A DNA stretch of 64,000 bases. Source: REEB481 sp964586595. Lineage in GTDB: Bacteria > Bacteroidota > Bacteroidia > NS11-12g > UBA955. The position numbers and the translations under genes are program-made. The notes under the pieces are model-generated. The model did not search any database. It had not been told where the DNA came from and saw only the letters and a list, made by a program, of their open reading frames with translations. Location: positions 51,922 to 115,921 of the forward strand of contig CAZPHB010000008.1 in NCBI GenBank assembly GCA_964586595.1, read 5' to 3'. Numbering within the stretch: position 1 is the stretch's first letter; the number at the start of each line of letters is the position of its first letter. Shown here in pieces: positions 34,571 to 43,238 of the stretch.

Positions 34571-35767
34571 ATGACACAACGCCTGATGCTGCTTGCCGTT
34601 ACCAGTTTGTTTACTGCATTGCAGGCCCAAGATACGCTCCGCAACAAGGCCGGAAGCCGCTACCTGTTCACCCGCAAAGCCGATCTTCAGGCCACAACGG
34701 TGCGCAACCAATGTCAAACCAGTACCTGTTGGAGTTTCAGTACCATCAGCTTCCTGGAAAGTGAATTGTTGCGCCAAGGAAAAGGCGTTCACAACCTCAG
34801 CGAAATGTTTGTAGTGCGCCACGCCTATTACGAAAAAGCCATCATGTACCTGCGCATGGACGGCGACCACCGTCTGGATGAAGGTGGCGAAGCCCATGAT
34901 GTGCCCATGATCATCAAAAAATACGGCATCGTTCCGGAGGAAGCGTACCGCGGTTTGGCGTACAAGGCGAACGCTTCAGACAGTACCCATAATCACGCGG
35001 AATTGCGCGCAGCCATCAAAGCACTCGTGGAGGCCTACAAGCCTTTCGCCGCCGCCGGCAAGCTCAGTCCCGCCTGGTTGCAGGCGCTGAATGGCTTGCT
35101 CGATGCCTACCTCGGCAAGTTGCCGGAAACCTTTAACTATGGCGGGAAAACCTATACTGCGCGCACCTTTGCCGATGGCCTGGGCTTGAAGATGGACGAT
35201 TATGTGTTCCTCACGTCGTTTACCCATCAGTCTTTTTACAAGCCATTCGTGCTCGAAATTCCGGATAACTGGAGTTTGCAAAGCGCCTGGAACCTGCCCC
35301 TGAATGAATTTACCGAGCTGGCGTTCCGTTCACTGGATATGGGCTACAGCTTTGCCTGGGCTGCCGATGTGAGCGAAAAAGGTTTCTCCTTCAAAGATGG
35401 AATAGCCATTCTGCCCGTGCATGACAGCTTGGTAAAGGCTAAAGGTGAACCCGTAAAGTTCCAGCAGGGATTAAGCATCAGCGGCTTCGATCAGGCCTGT
35501 CCGGAACTGAATGTGGATGCCTCTTTGCGTCAGCATTATTACGATTACAAATTCACCACCGATGACCACGGGATGCAGATGACGGGTTGGTACACCACAC
35601 CCGACGGCAAACGCTGGTTCAAAATGCGCAACAGCTGGGGAACCGGAAATTACCTCAACGGTTATCAGATGGTTTCTGAAGCGTATTTTAAAGGCAAAAC
35701 CATTTCCATCATGGTGCATAAGGATGTGCTTGGCAAAAAGCTGGCGGAAAAGCTGGACCTCGATTGA
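34571..35767 (+). CDS. Exported C1-family aminopeptidase (bleomycin hydrolase/PepC-like)
   Basis: This 398-residue papain-fold peptidase has the active-site Gln-Cys in NQCQTSTCWSFST, a His in DDHGMQMTGW and Asn in MRNSWGTGNYL. These are the Cys-His-Asn triad of bleomycin hydrolase-like enzymes. Unlike the usual cytosolic forms it begins with a signal peptide (MTQRLMLLAVTSLFTALQAQ), so it should act in the periplasm or outside. ATG 34571 lies five bases after CATTTTTG (34559-34566), one mismatch from the -7 consensus. Confidence 0.88.
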   Translation: MTQRLMLLAVTSLFTALQAQDTLRNKAGSRYLFTRKADLQATTVRNQCQTSTCWSFSTISFLESELLRQGKGVHNLSEMFVVRHAYYEKAIMYLRMDGDHRLDEGGEAHDVPMIIKKYGIVPEEAYRGLAYKANASDSTHNHAELRAAIKALVEAYKPFAAAGKLSPAWLQALNGLLDAYLGKLPETFNYGGKTYTARTFADGLGLKMDDYVFLTSFTHQSFYKPFVLEIPDNWSLQSAWNLPLNEFTELAFRSLDMGYSFAWAADVSEKGFSFKDGIAILPVHDSLVKAKGEPVKFQQGLSISGFDQACPELNVDASLRQHYYDYKFTTDDHGMQMTGWYTTPDGKRWFKMRNSWGTGNYLNGYQMVSEAYFKGKTISIMVHKDVLGKKLAEKLDLD

Positions 35768-35802
35768 ACAATGCGGTTGAGGTTTTACACGTTAGGTTAA
35801 TC

Positions 35803-35928
35803 ATGAATAAGCGTCATATTATAATCGTTGTGCTGCTCGTTGCCGGCTTATTGTTTCTGCAATCATGCGGTTCCAGAAAGAGTTGTAATACCCGGGGGAA
35901 AAACAGAACCGAAATGGGATGGATGTAA
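35803..35928 (+). CDS. Small lipoprotein, 41 residues
   Basis: A 41-codon gene begins MNKRHIIIVVLLVAGLLFLQ. The hydrophobic stretch is followed by a lipobox-like FLQSCGS, then a short basic Cys-containing tail (SRKSCNTRGKNRTEMGWM). Similar tiny lipoproteins ending in a basic, GM-rich tail occur in Bacteroidota, but I know no function. The last ten bases overlap the start of the phosphatase gene (ATGGATGTAA), which supports real coupled translation. It is short enough to be skipped by automatic gene callers. Confidence 0.7.
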   Translation: MNKRHIIIVVLLVAGLLFLQSCGSRKSCNTRGKNRTEMGWM

Positions 35929-36404
35929 CACGCGTCCTTTTTGTATGCCTTGGGAATATTTGTCGTTCGCCGCTGGCGGAAGCTCATTTTCTGGCACATA
36001 CCCAAAACCTGGGCACGGCACACTTGTTCCGCTGCGACAGCGCCGGAACCAGCAACAACCACAGTGGCGAGGAGCCCGACCGGCGCACCCTGAAGAGTGC
36101 CGCACAACACGGGCTGGAAATAAACCACCGCGCCCGACAGGTGAGCCTGGACGACTTCTACAACTTTGACCTTTTGGTGGCGATGGATCAGCACAACCTC
36201 AGGCATCTGGAACAAATGAAACCTTCTGATGCCGCTGCCCGGCTCATGCTATTGCGCGACCTGGATGAACATGCGCCCGGCGCAGATGTTCCCGATCCGT
36301 GGTACGGCGATGAAGCACTTTTTGAAGAAGTTTTTCACCTGCTGCAGCGATGCACCGGACAGTTGCATCAACATTTACAACACGGAATACCACGAGTTTT
36401 ATGA
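35919..36404 (+). CDS. Low-molecular-weight protein tyrosine phosphatase
   Basis: This 161-residue phosphatase has the P-loop VCLGNICRSP with nucleophile Cys10 and Arg16. The general-acid motif DPWYG has Asp126. It would remove phosphate from tyrosine or similar phosphoesters in the cytoplasm; in many bacteria LMW-PTPs act on polysaccharide-export kinases. It overlaps the small lipoprotein gene upstream by ten bases and the DUF1569-like gene downstream by four (ATGA). Confidence 0.93.
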   Translation: MDVTRVLFVCLGNICRSPLAEAHFLAHTQNLGTAHLFRCDSAGTSNNHSGEEPDRRTLKSAAQHGLEINHRARQVSLDDFYNFDLLVAMDQHNLRHLEQMKPSDAAARLMLLRDLDEHAPGADVPDPWYGDEALFEEVFHLLQRCTGQLHQHLQHGIPRVL

Positions 36405-36865
36405 AACACTTCATCCAATTGCTGGACGCACTGCGCGAGGATCAGGCTCCTTTATGGGGCACACTTGGTGCGCAAGCCATGGTGGAACACCTCACCCTTG
36501 GCATCAAAATAGGGAATGGGACGCTGCGCCCGCGGAATCCTGTTCCCTGGGAAGCATACGATGAGGAACGCAAAGCAAGGGCAGCAGCATTTACGAATGC
36601 TGATACACCTTTCGCCAAAAACATCATGAATCCGATGATGAAGGACAAGCCTTTTGAAACCAGGAAAGCAAACCTTCAGGAAGCCAAAGACTGGTTTGCA
36701 CTGGAAATCGGGGCATTTATTCAATATTGGGAAGACCAGCCGGATTCGGTGCTGATGCATCCTACGCTGGGTCCGATGAATCACAGGCAGTGGCAGCTGT
36801 TTCAACAGCGCCACATCACGCACCACTTCACGCAGTTTGGGCTGATGCCCGATCAGGGTTCCTGA
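36401..36865 (+). CDS. DUF1569/DinB-like helical protein
   Basis: This 154-residue protein looks like the DUF1569 branch of the DinB/YfiT superfamily, a four-helix fold with a metal-binding His set. Candidate ligands are the His in AQAMVEHLTLGIK, the His of LGPMNHRQW and HITHHFTQFG near the C-terminus. Function unknown. It overlaps the phosphatase stop by four bases and is convergent with, and overlaps by 13 bases, the T9SS protein gene. Confidence 0.75.
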   Translation: MKHFIQLLDALREDQAPLWGTLGAQAMVEHLTLGIKIGNGTLRPRNPVPWEAYDEERKARAAAFTNADTPFAKNIMNPMMKDKPFETRKANLQEAKDWFALEIGAFIQYWEDQPDSVLMHPTLGPMNHRQWQLFQQRHITHHFTQFGLMPDQGS

Positions 36866-37785
36866 AGCAAGGTAAATCGCGCTGTTTGCGTGAAACTCCT
36901 TTGCGTTACTTCCAAAGAATATAACCCATCCGGCAGGCGGAGGGTTTGAAGCCGGATTTGTTTTTGTGCCGCTGTGCCCGTTGCCTTCAGGCAACCCTTG
37001 CTGTCGAAAATGCGGTATTGAAATGGAGCATCATCCGGCAACCGCAGTTGCAAAACTTCACCTGCGCCCGCTGGATTCGGATAAAGCACCAGTGGATTCA
37101 GTACAATGGTGGCCACGGAAGAAGGTGCCCAAATGGGTTGGTCGGTAGCCAGATTGTCCAGCCACAATACGCTGCCCGGCTGCCGTGGTTTCTTTCCATC
37201 AAGTATGGCTTTACTGCTGGTACAAACAACTTGTACCGAATCGGGCAAACCGGGAAGCAGCCAATACACGGGAAGTTCCAGCCTTGTCCAGTTGCTGATG
37301 GTTCTGCCTTCTGCATGAAAAGCTACGCCCACCTGTTCTTTTACGCCGATACTTTTGTTTCGGGTGAACAGCAGAATGATGGCCGCGGAATCTCCGGGTG
37401 TAGGTTGGTATTTCAGGTAAAAACTGAATTTGGTGGGTTTTTGATTCGCAGGTAAACCCGGTGAAACATCGCGTTCGCCCAAACTGATGATGCCCGCAAT
37501 GGTATCGCTGAATTGAAGATCTGTGGAGGTACAGGCCAAAGTGCTGATCCGTGCGGCCACCTTCCCGGAAACGGGCGACGAGTCGGGCGCAACAAACGGG
37601 TAGCAGCCAAACTCGGATGCCAGGTTGAAGGTGTTCCAGTAATAGGGCTCGTAATAGGTGCCCGTAAACACCCAGTCTTCGAAGCCGGCATTGGGGATTT
37701 CAGTGTGTTGGGCCTTTAGCTCCGTATGGGTGGCCAAAACAGTCATTTGAATACCCAGAAGAAGTAAACACTGTTTCAGGTGCAT
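36853..37785 (-). CDS. Secreted protein with T9SS C-terminal sorting domain
   Basis: This 310-residue protein has a signal peptide (about residues 1-25, ending LKAQ). The mid-region starts IPNAGFEDW and resembles PCMD/carbohydrate-binding beta-sandwich domains. The last ~80 residues begin LVLYPNPAGAGEVLQLRLP and are a type IX secretion sorting domain. The sorting domain is normally cleaved at the cell surface. The function of the passenger is unknown. TACTTTG (37790-37796, minus strand) is a short-spaced -7-like element directly ahead of the ATG. Confidence 0.85.
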   Translation of the reverse strand: MHLKQCLLLLGIQMTVLATHTELKAQHTEIPNAGFEDWVFTGTYYEPYYWNTFNLASEFGCYPFVAPDSSPVSGKVAARISTLACTSTDLQFSDTIAGIISLGERDVSPGLPANQKPTKFSFYLKYQPTPGDSAAIILLFTRNKSIGVKEQVGVAFHAEGRTISNWTRLELPVYWLLPGLPDSVQVVCTSSKAILDGKKPRQPGSVLWLDNLATDQPIWAPSSVATIVLNPLVLYPNPAGAGEVLQLRLPDDAPFQYRIFDSKGCLKATGTAAQKQIRLQTLRLPDGLYSLEVTQRSFTQTARFTLLQEP

Positions 37786-37936
37786 GCTTCAAAGTAAAAC
37801 AAAGAAATATGCCGTTCTATATGTTTCATCAGGTGCAAATTGGTGCTTCAAGGGAAATTGGGCATCCTCCGTGTAAAAAAAACTTTAAATTTTTAAACCC
37901 TACATGGTTTGAGTACTCTATAAGTTGAAAACCCAA

Positions 37937-37944
37937 TATCTTGC
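37937..37944 (+). promoter_or_regulatory. -7-like element TATCTTGC ahead of the DUF1800 gene
   Basis: TATCTTGC differs from TAnnTTTGC by one missing T. It ends five bases before ATG 37950, so the message would be nearly leaderless. The same variant occurs at three other gene starts in the window. Confidence 0.35.
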
Positions 37945-37949
37945 ACCTT

Positions 37950-39617
37950 ATGGACAGGAAAGAATTCCTTAAATCCGGTTTCAGTAAAAAAGCTGCGGCA
38001 CCACAGTCAACGGCCCGCAGCCGCCGCCTGCTCAATACAGGCTTGGCTGCCTATCAGGGAACGTTTGGCAAAGCTGAGTTGCAGCATCTGTTGCGCCGCA
38101 CCTTGTTCGGGGTAAAAAAATCGGAACTGGATGCATTGTCGTCATTGTCATTATCGCAGGTGGTGGATTTACTCATCACGCCAATGGCAACACCGCCTGC
38201 TCCGCCGGTGAACAACTACAACGCTACTTATGCAGATCCGAATGTTGCGTTGGGTTCCGCTTGGGTGAATGCGCCATATACCGACGGCACGCTGAATTTC
38301 CACCGAACCCTATCGTTTAAAAGCTGGTGGATCAGCCAGATGTTGGATCAGCAGCCCAACATCACCGAAAAAATGGTGCTGTTCTGGCATAACCACTTCG
38401 CTACAGAAATCAATACGGTGCAAGATGCCAGGCTTTCCTACCACAGCAATGCCTTGCTGCGCAAACACGCCCTGGGAAATTTCAAAACATTAACCCGCGA
38501 CATCACCAAAGATGCCGCCATGTTGATTTACCTGAACGGCTACCTGAACAGCAAGGCCGCGCCTGATGAAAACTACGCGCGTGAACTCCAGGAACTGTTC
38601 ACCTTGGGCAAAGGTCCGGACAGTAAATACACCGAGGATGATGTAAAAGCTGCGGCCCGTGTGCTCACCGGTTGGAGGATCAACCGCGTTGGAAACCCGC
38701 CGCCGGTTTATTTCGATGTAACCCGTCACGATACGGCCAACAAGCAGTTCTCTTCGTTCTACGGGAATAAAGTCATTACCGGCAGAAACACGTCCACCGC
38801 CGGTGACGATGAGCTCAACGACCTGCTCGATATGATTTTCGCCCAGCAGGAAGTAGCCAAATATGTATGCCGCCGGCTCTATAAGTTCTTCGTGTATTAC
38901 GAACTGACACCGGAGGTAGAAACAAACGTAATTGCGCCGCTGGCCGACATCTTCAGAAATAATAATTACGACATCCGGCCGGTGCTTTCCGCACTCTTCA
39001 ACAGCGAGCACTTTTTCGATCCCCTGAACCGCGCCTGCTACATCAAATCTCCCATGGATCATTTGGTTGGATTCAGCCGCGAATGGAATTTGGTTTATCC
39101 AAGTGCCGCCAACCTCGATGTACAATACGGCATGTGGAATACGCTGCGTGGCTTTGGTCAGTTGCTGGGGCAGGATTTGGGAGATCCGCCAAGTGTGGCC
39201 GGCTGGCCTGCGTATCATCAGTCGCCACAGTTTTACGAGTTGTGGATCAACAGCGACAGCTATCCCAAGCGCAACCAATTTCAGGATTTACTGATCACCA
39301 CAGGGTATAGAATCAGAACCACCACCCTGCTTGGTGATGTATATGCCATGGCCAATCAGTTTGCCAACCCTTCAAAGGCCGACGATCTGATTGATGATTC
39401 TGTGGCATTCCTGTTGGCCCTTCCCATTGGAACCAATACCCGCGCCACCTTAAAGAGCATCCTGTTACCCGGCGGCATCCCTGACTTCAACTGGACGGAT
39501 GAATGGAACAACTACAAGAACAATCCGGGCAACACTACCTACAAAACCATCATCTACGCCAAGCTGATGGCCTTCTATAAAGCAATCATGAACCTTGCCG
39601 AGTATCAACTCGCCTAA
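37950..39617 (+). CDS. DUF1800 protein (partner of DUF1501)
   Basis: This 555-residue protein opens DRKEFLKSGFSKK, a degenerate twin-arginine-like start, and the DUF1800 part has HLLRRTLFGVKKSELD, MVLFWHNHFATE and the ELQELFTLGKG motif. DUF1800 and DUF1501 proteins are found together in many phyla. They are thought to be exported and their activity is unknown. ATG 37950 was chosen over an in-frame TTG at 37941, which lies inside the -7-like element. TAATG overlap joins it to the DUF1501 gene. Confidence 0.87.
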   Translation: MDRKEFLKSGFSKKAAAPQSTARSRRLLNTGLAAYQGTFGKAELQHLLRRTLFGVKKSELDALSSLSLSQVVDLLITPMATPPAPPVNNYNATYADPNVALGSAWVNAPYTDGTLNFHRTLSFKSWWISQMLDQQPNITEKMVLFWHNHFATEINTVQDARLSYHSNALLRKHALGNFKTLTRDITKDAAMLIYLNGYLNSKAAPDENYARELQELFTLGKGPDSKYTEDDVKAAARVLTGWRINRVGNPPPVYFDVTRHDTANKQFSSFYGNKVITGRNTSTAGDDELNDLLDMIFAQQEVAKYVCRRLYKFFVYYELTPEVETNVIAPLADIFRNNNYDIRPVLSALFNSEHFFDPLNRACYIKSPMDHLVGFSREWNLVYPSAANLDVQYGMWNTLRGFGQLLGQDLGDPPSVAGWPAYHQSPQFYELWINSDSYPKRNQFQDLLITTGYRIRTTTLLGDVYAMANQFANPSKADDLIDDSVAFLLALPIGTNTRATLKSILLPGGIPDFNWTDEWNNYKNNPGNTTYKTIIYAKLMAFYKAIMNLAEYQLA

Positions 39618-41209
39618 TGTCAGCATCCATGAAAAGGAGAAAATTTCTACAAAACACTGCCGCCGCAGGAACCATTTTACCCATTACGCTGGGTAGCCAT
39701 AAGCTTCAGGCCTTTGGCCCCAATTCCATGCTGGGTGCTTTGGCAAAAGCTGCTGCACAAACAGACCGCGTGCTGGTAATCATCCAACTGAATGGAGGCA
39801 ACGACGGACTGAATACCCTGATTCCGGTGGATCAGTACAGCAACCTTTCCAAGGTGCGCCAGAATGTGCTGATTGGCGACACCAAGGTGCTGAAATTAAA
39901 CGGGAAAACCGGTACAGGCCTGCATCCGGCCATGTCCGGGATGCAAACCATGTACAATGAAGGCCTGATTTCAGCGGTGCAAAACGTGGGTTATCCCAAC
40001 CCCAATTTTTCGCATTTCCGAAGCACCGATATCTGGATGAGTGGTTCAGACAGCAATGTGCTGGAACCCTCCGGTTGGATGGGACGCTACCTCGATCAGG
40101 TGTTTCCCGGATTCCCGACCGGTTATCCCAATGCTGCGATGACCGACCCGCTGGCCATTCAAATTGGCGCAGGTGTTTCGCTTACGTTTATGGGCCCGGA
40201 TATGAACATGGCCATGGCCATTACCGATCCGAGCAGTTTTTATAACCTGGTTACCGGAAATACCGACTCAGCGCCTGCTACACCGGCAGGGAAGGAGTTA
40301 ACCTATATCCGCACCATTGCCCAACAAACGCAGGAATATGGAACGGTAATCAAAGCCGCAGCCAATGCGGGCAAGAACTTAGCCACCTACCCGTCTAACA
40401 ATCCGTTGGCAGATCAGTTGAAAATTGTAGCCAAACTCATTCATGGAGGCTTGAAAACTCCGGTTTATATGGTAAGTCAGGGTGGCTATGATACGCACAG
40501 CGCCCAGGTAGATACGGCCGATACGACAAAAGGTGCACATGCAACTTTGTTGCAGCGCCTTTCAGATGCCATCAAGGTATTTCAGGACGACCTTAAGCTA
40601 TTGGGAATTCAGGATCGCGTGGCAGGAATGACTTTTAGTGAATTTGGCCGCCGCGTGATGAGTAATTTCTCGAATGGAACTGACCACGGTGCCGCTGCAC
40701 CCTTGTTTGTGTTTGGCAGCAGTGTGAATCCGGGCATCATCGGAAACAACCCCGTTATTCCGTCCACCGTTTCGGTAAACGACAATGTGCCGATGAGTTA
40801 TGATTTCAGGCAAGTGTACGCCACAGTGCTGAAGGATTGGTTTGGCCTGAGCGACAGCGAGGTGAAATCTGCCATGCTCGGCGGTACGTTTCAAACACTG
40901 CCCATCTTCAAAGCCGGTTCCACCAAACTCGAAGACTTCGCCGACCTTTTGTCGCGCATCAGCCTCGACGATCCATACCCGAATCCCGCATCCGGATCGG
41001 CCCAGGTTCGCTTTTACACCGATGGCGGACAGGTGGAATTGCGCCTGTTCGACACCATGGGCAGTTTGATCCGCATCGTCAGTCAGGGTAAACACCGTTC
41101 CGGAAGTCATGAACTTCTTTTGGACCTGAATGGACTTCGCCCCGGCAACTACTTCCTGCAACTTGCTCAGGGCAACCAAAGGGTTACCAAAACCCTGGTA
41201 GTCAGGTAG
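39617..41209 (+). CDS. DUF1501 protein with Tat signal and T9SS sorting domain
   Basis: This 530-residue protein carries KRRKFLQNTAAAGTILP, a good twin-arginine signal (RRxFLx). The DUF1501 domain has VIIQLNGGNDGLN and GYDTHSAQVD, sulfatase/phosphatase-like metal motifs. The C-terminal ~80 residues begin DDPYPNPASGSAQVRF and are a T9SS sorting domain. Combining Tat export and type IX secretion in one cargo is unusual. TatA is encoded at 22311 in this window. It overlaps the DUF1800 stop by one base (TAATG). Confidence 0.88.
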   Translation: MSASMKRRKFLQNTAAAGTILPITLGSHKLQAFGPNSMLGALAKAAAQTDRVLVIIQLNGGNDGLNTLIPVDQYSNLSKVRQNVLIGDTKVLKLNGKTGTGLHPAMSGMQTMYNEGLISAVQNVGYPNPNFSHFRSTDIWMSGSDSNVLEPSGWMGRYLDQVFPGFPTGYPNAAMTDPLAIQIGAGVSLTFMGPDMNMAMAITDPSSFYNLVTGNTDSAPATPAGKELTYIRTIAQQTQEYGTVIKAAANAGKNLATYPSNNPLADQLKIVAKLIHGGLKTPVYMVSQGGYDTHSAQVDTADTTKGAHATLLQRLSDAIKVFQDDLKLLGIQDRVAGMTFSEFGRRVMSNFSNGTDHGAAAPLFVFGSSVNPGIIGNNPVIPSTVSVNDNVPMSYDFRQVYATVLKDWFGLSDSEVKSAMLGGTFQTLPIFKAGSTKLEDFADLLSRISLDDPYPNPASGSAQVRFYTDGGQVELRLFDTMGSLIRIVSQGKHRSGSHELLLDLNGLRPGNYFLQLAQGNQRVTKTLVVR

Positions 41210-41291
41210 GTTGGTCGGCAAACCATCTTTTGGAAAGAGGTAGCGCCAAGCCGGCAATTGCTGTTGGTTATTTATTCTCTTGATCCCGCCC

Positions 41292-41299
41292 TAAATTTG
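41292..41299 (+). promoter_or_regulatory. -7 element TAAATTTG ahead of the TPR protein gene
   Basis: A perfect TAnnTTTG ends seven bases before ATG 41307 and 31 bases before ATG 41331. A TTG at 41264-41266 lies 25 bases upstream, slightly beyond the usual spacing. Confidence 0.5.
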
Positions 41300-41306
41300 A
41301 ACCATT

Positions 41307-43238
41307 ATGTTCCAAAGGGGGATTTTGAACATGTTGTACTTATGCATCTGCACGGCAAGTTCATGGGCACAGGTTGCACAGAAAGTGCAGCCGTTGCCAC
41401 AACCCGATGGTTGCCTCTCCATGCAGCAGATAGTCCGCATGCAGCAAAGTGATTTGGATGCCACGCGCCTGTTTCTGGACGCACTGGGCTGGAATTTCAG
41501 CGGTTCTTCACAGGATGTATCCTACAGGCACATGGACAGGGATTTGCCTTATCATTACATCAACTGGCAACACCGCAGCAGCTACGCCCGCCTTACCCTC
41601 TTTTATTATCCGGGGAAGGAACAAATAGTGCGCCTGGAGCCGGATGAACAGTGTTTCCGTTACCTGCTTGCCGCTTTCAGGCAGGCCGATGGGAAAAACA
41701 GCGTTGGCGACAACACCCTTACCACGGTGTTCAAGGTGCAAAACCTCCAGGTGGAGTTTATTGAAAGCAGCTACAGCAGCAACTTCACGATTCAGTTGCT
41801 TCCAACGCTGGCTTTAACCAGGGAAGCGCGCGCGCAAATTGCTGCAGAGGAAGCGGCAAAGCGCGCCGTTCAGGAGCGCAACAGACGTTATCGGGAGGCG
41901 TTACAACGCGGCGATGAAGCGTATGAAGCGGGTCGATATGGCGAGGCGCGCAAGGCATACGAAGATGCACGGTTGATTGAAGATACTGAAGACGTGCAGG
42001 AACGCATTGAGTCCTGTGGGCAGGCTGAATGCAAGAAACGCGAAGTGCGTGCAGACTCTGCATATCGAGCCGGAAATTACGAACTGGCGCGAACCCTCTA
42101 CTACGAGGCCCGCCCCTGCAATGCAAACAAGGGAAACATTGATGTCAAAATCCGCCTGATGGAATCAAAAATCAAGGAGCAACAGGTGCGCAAGGCTAAA
42201 GAATATGCCGACAGACTTTATGAAGCCAAAAGCTATGGCGCTGCCCGCAATGCCTACGAAGAGTTGTTGCGTATTGACCCGGGAAACAACCACGCCAAAA
42301 GCAGGATTGAAACCATCAAAACCATCACGCAGTTTTTGTATGACCGTGGCAGGACCGTTTTTGCTTATCAGGAAGAGAATGGTTCGGGCTTGTTGCTGTG
42401 GAAGCGATCGGTGGCTGAATCGCTGAACCGCACCGTTGCCGCTTCATCAAGTGGCAGCATCAGGGCTGATATATCGCTGCGCTTTGATACGATGGGCAGG
42501 AACAAAAGCAGCTTCCGCATTCAGGAAGGAGGAACGCCTGATTTACATGCGGAGTTTCAGCGCCTCGTTCAGGCAAGCGTGCTCTCTCCACCAAAAAAGC
42601 GTGGCTATTTTATAGCGGCTAAGGAAGATGTGCCCATCAACCTGCGATGGAATTCAGAAAGTTATGCTGTATGGTCGGATGTGGGCGGTTTGCGCTTCGA
42701 CAAAGACTTCCCGGCTGCGCTGAAGGTTGACGTAGAGCGCTACCTGAACCGGAATACGCCCAAATACGGAGATTTTGAGTTTCAGGTAAAGCATAAAATC
42801 CTGAATGATCGAACCACAACAGATCTGCAGCTGGTGGATTATAAATCCAAGGCAGGTCCGGGTTCAGCTTTATATTCACTGCTGTGGCCGGGTTTGGGAA
42901 CATATCGTGCCAGCTATGGTGCGCAGGGTAAAGGTTCCGCTAAATGGTTTTTATACTGTGCCGGCACGGCAGTGCTCAGCGGTCTTTATGCGAAGGCACA
43001 GTACAACAATTACCAGAATGCCACAAATCAGGCAGATATGGATTATTACTACGAGCGGGCCAATCTCGGGTACAAAACAGCCCTGGTTTCGGGCGGTTTG
43101 GCGGCCACTATTTATGTACACAACATCTTTGCCGCCTTTCACAGGGGCAGCCGCAATGTGAAAGACAGCAGGGCCTTGCGCGCGCGTCTGAACAATGAAC
43201 CCATCAACATACACAGCCAGGCAATCACTTTACCATGA
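41307..43238 (+). CDS. Exported TPR-repeat protein with C-terminal membrane helices
   Basis: This protein of up to 643 residues has a signal peptide (MLYLCICTASSWAQ), an N-terminal unassigned domain and an alpha-helical TPR block (about residues 195-345), including DEAYEAGRYGEARKAYEDA and ADRLYEAKSYGAARNAYEEL. A middle beta-rich region follows, then near the C-terminus GSALYSLLWPGLGTYRASYG and two hydrophobic segments like DUF5683-type proteins. It may be anchored in a membrane by these segments. ATG 41331 is an alternative start. Its last codon overlaps the PKD lipoprotein gene by four bases. Confidence 0.72.
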   Translation: MFQRGILNMLYLCICTASSWAQVAQKVQPLPQPDGCLSMQQIVRMQQSDLDATRLFLDALGWNFSGSSQDVSYRHMDRDLPYHYINWQHRSSYARLTLFYYPGKEQIVRLEPDEQCFRYLLAAFRQADGKNSVGDNTLTTVFKVQNLQVEFIESSYSSNFTIQLLPTLALTREARAQIAAEEAAKRAVQERNRRYREALQRGDEAYEAGRYGEARKAYEDARLIEDTEDVQERIESCGQAECKKREVRADSAYRAGNYELARTLYYEARPCNANKGNIDVKIRLMESKIKEQQVRKAKEYADRLYEAKSYGAARNAYEELLRIDPGNNHAKSRIETIKTITQFLYDRGRTVFAYQEENGSGLLLWKRSVAESLNRTVAASSSGSIRADISLRFDTMGRNKSSFRIQEGGTPDLHAEFQRLVQASVLSPPKKRGYFIAAKEDVPINLRWNSESYAVWSDVGGLRFDKDFPAALKVDVERYLNRNTPKYGDFEFQVKHKILNDRTTTDLQLVDYKSKAGPGSALYSLLWPGLGTYRASYGAQGKGSAKWFLYCAGTAVLSGLYAKAQYNNYQNATNQADMDYYYERANLGYKTALVSGGLAATIYVHNIFAAFHRGSRNVKDSRALRARLNNEPINIHSQAITLP

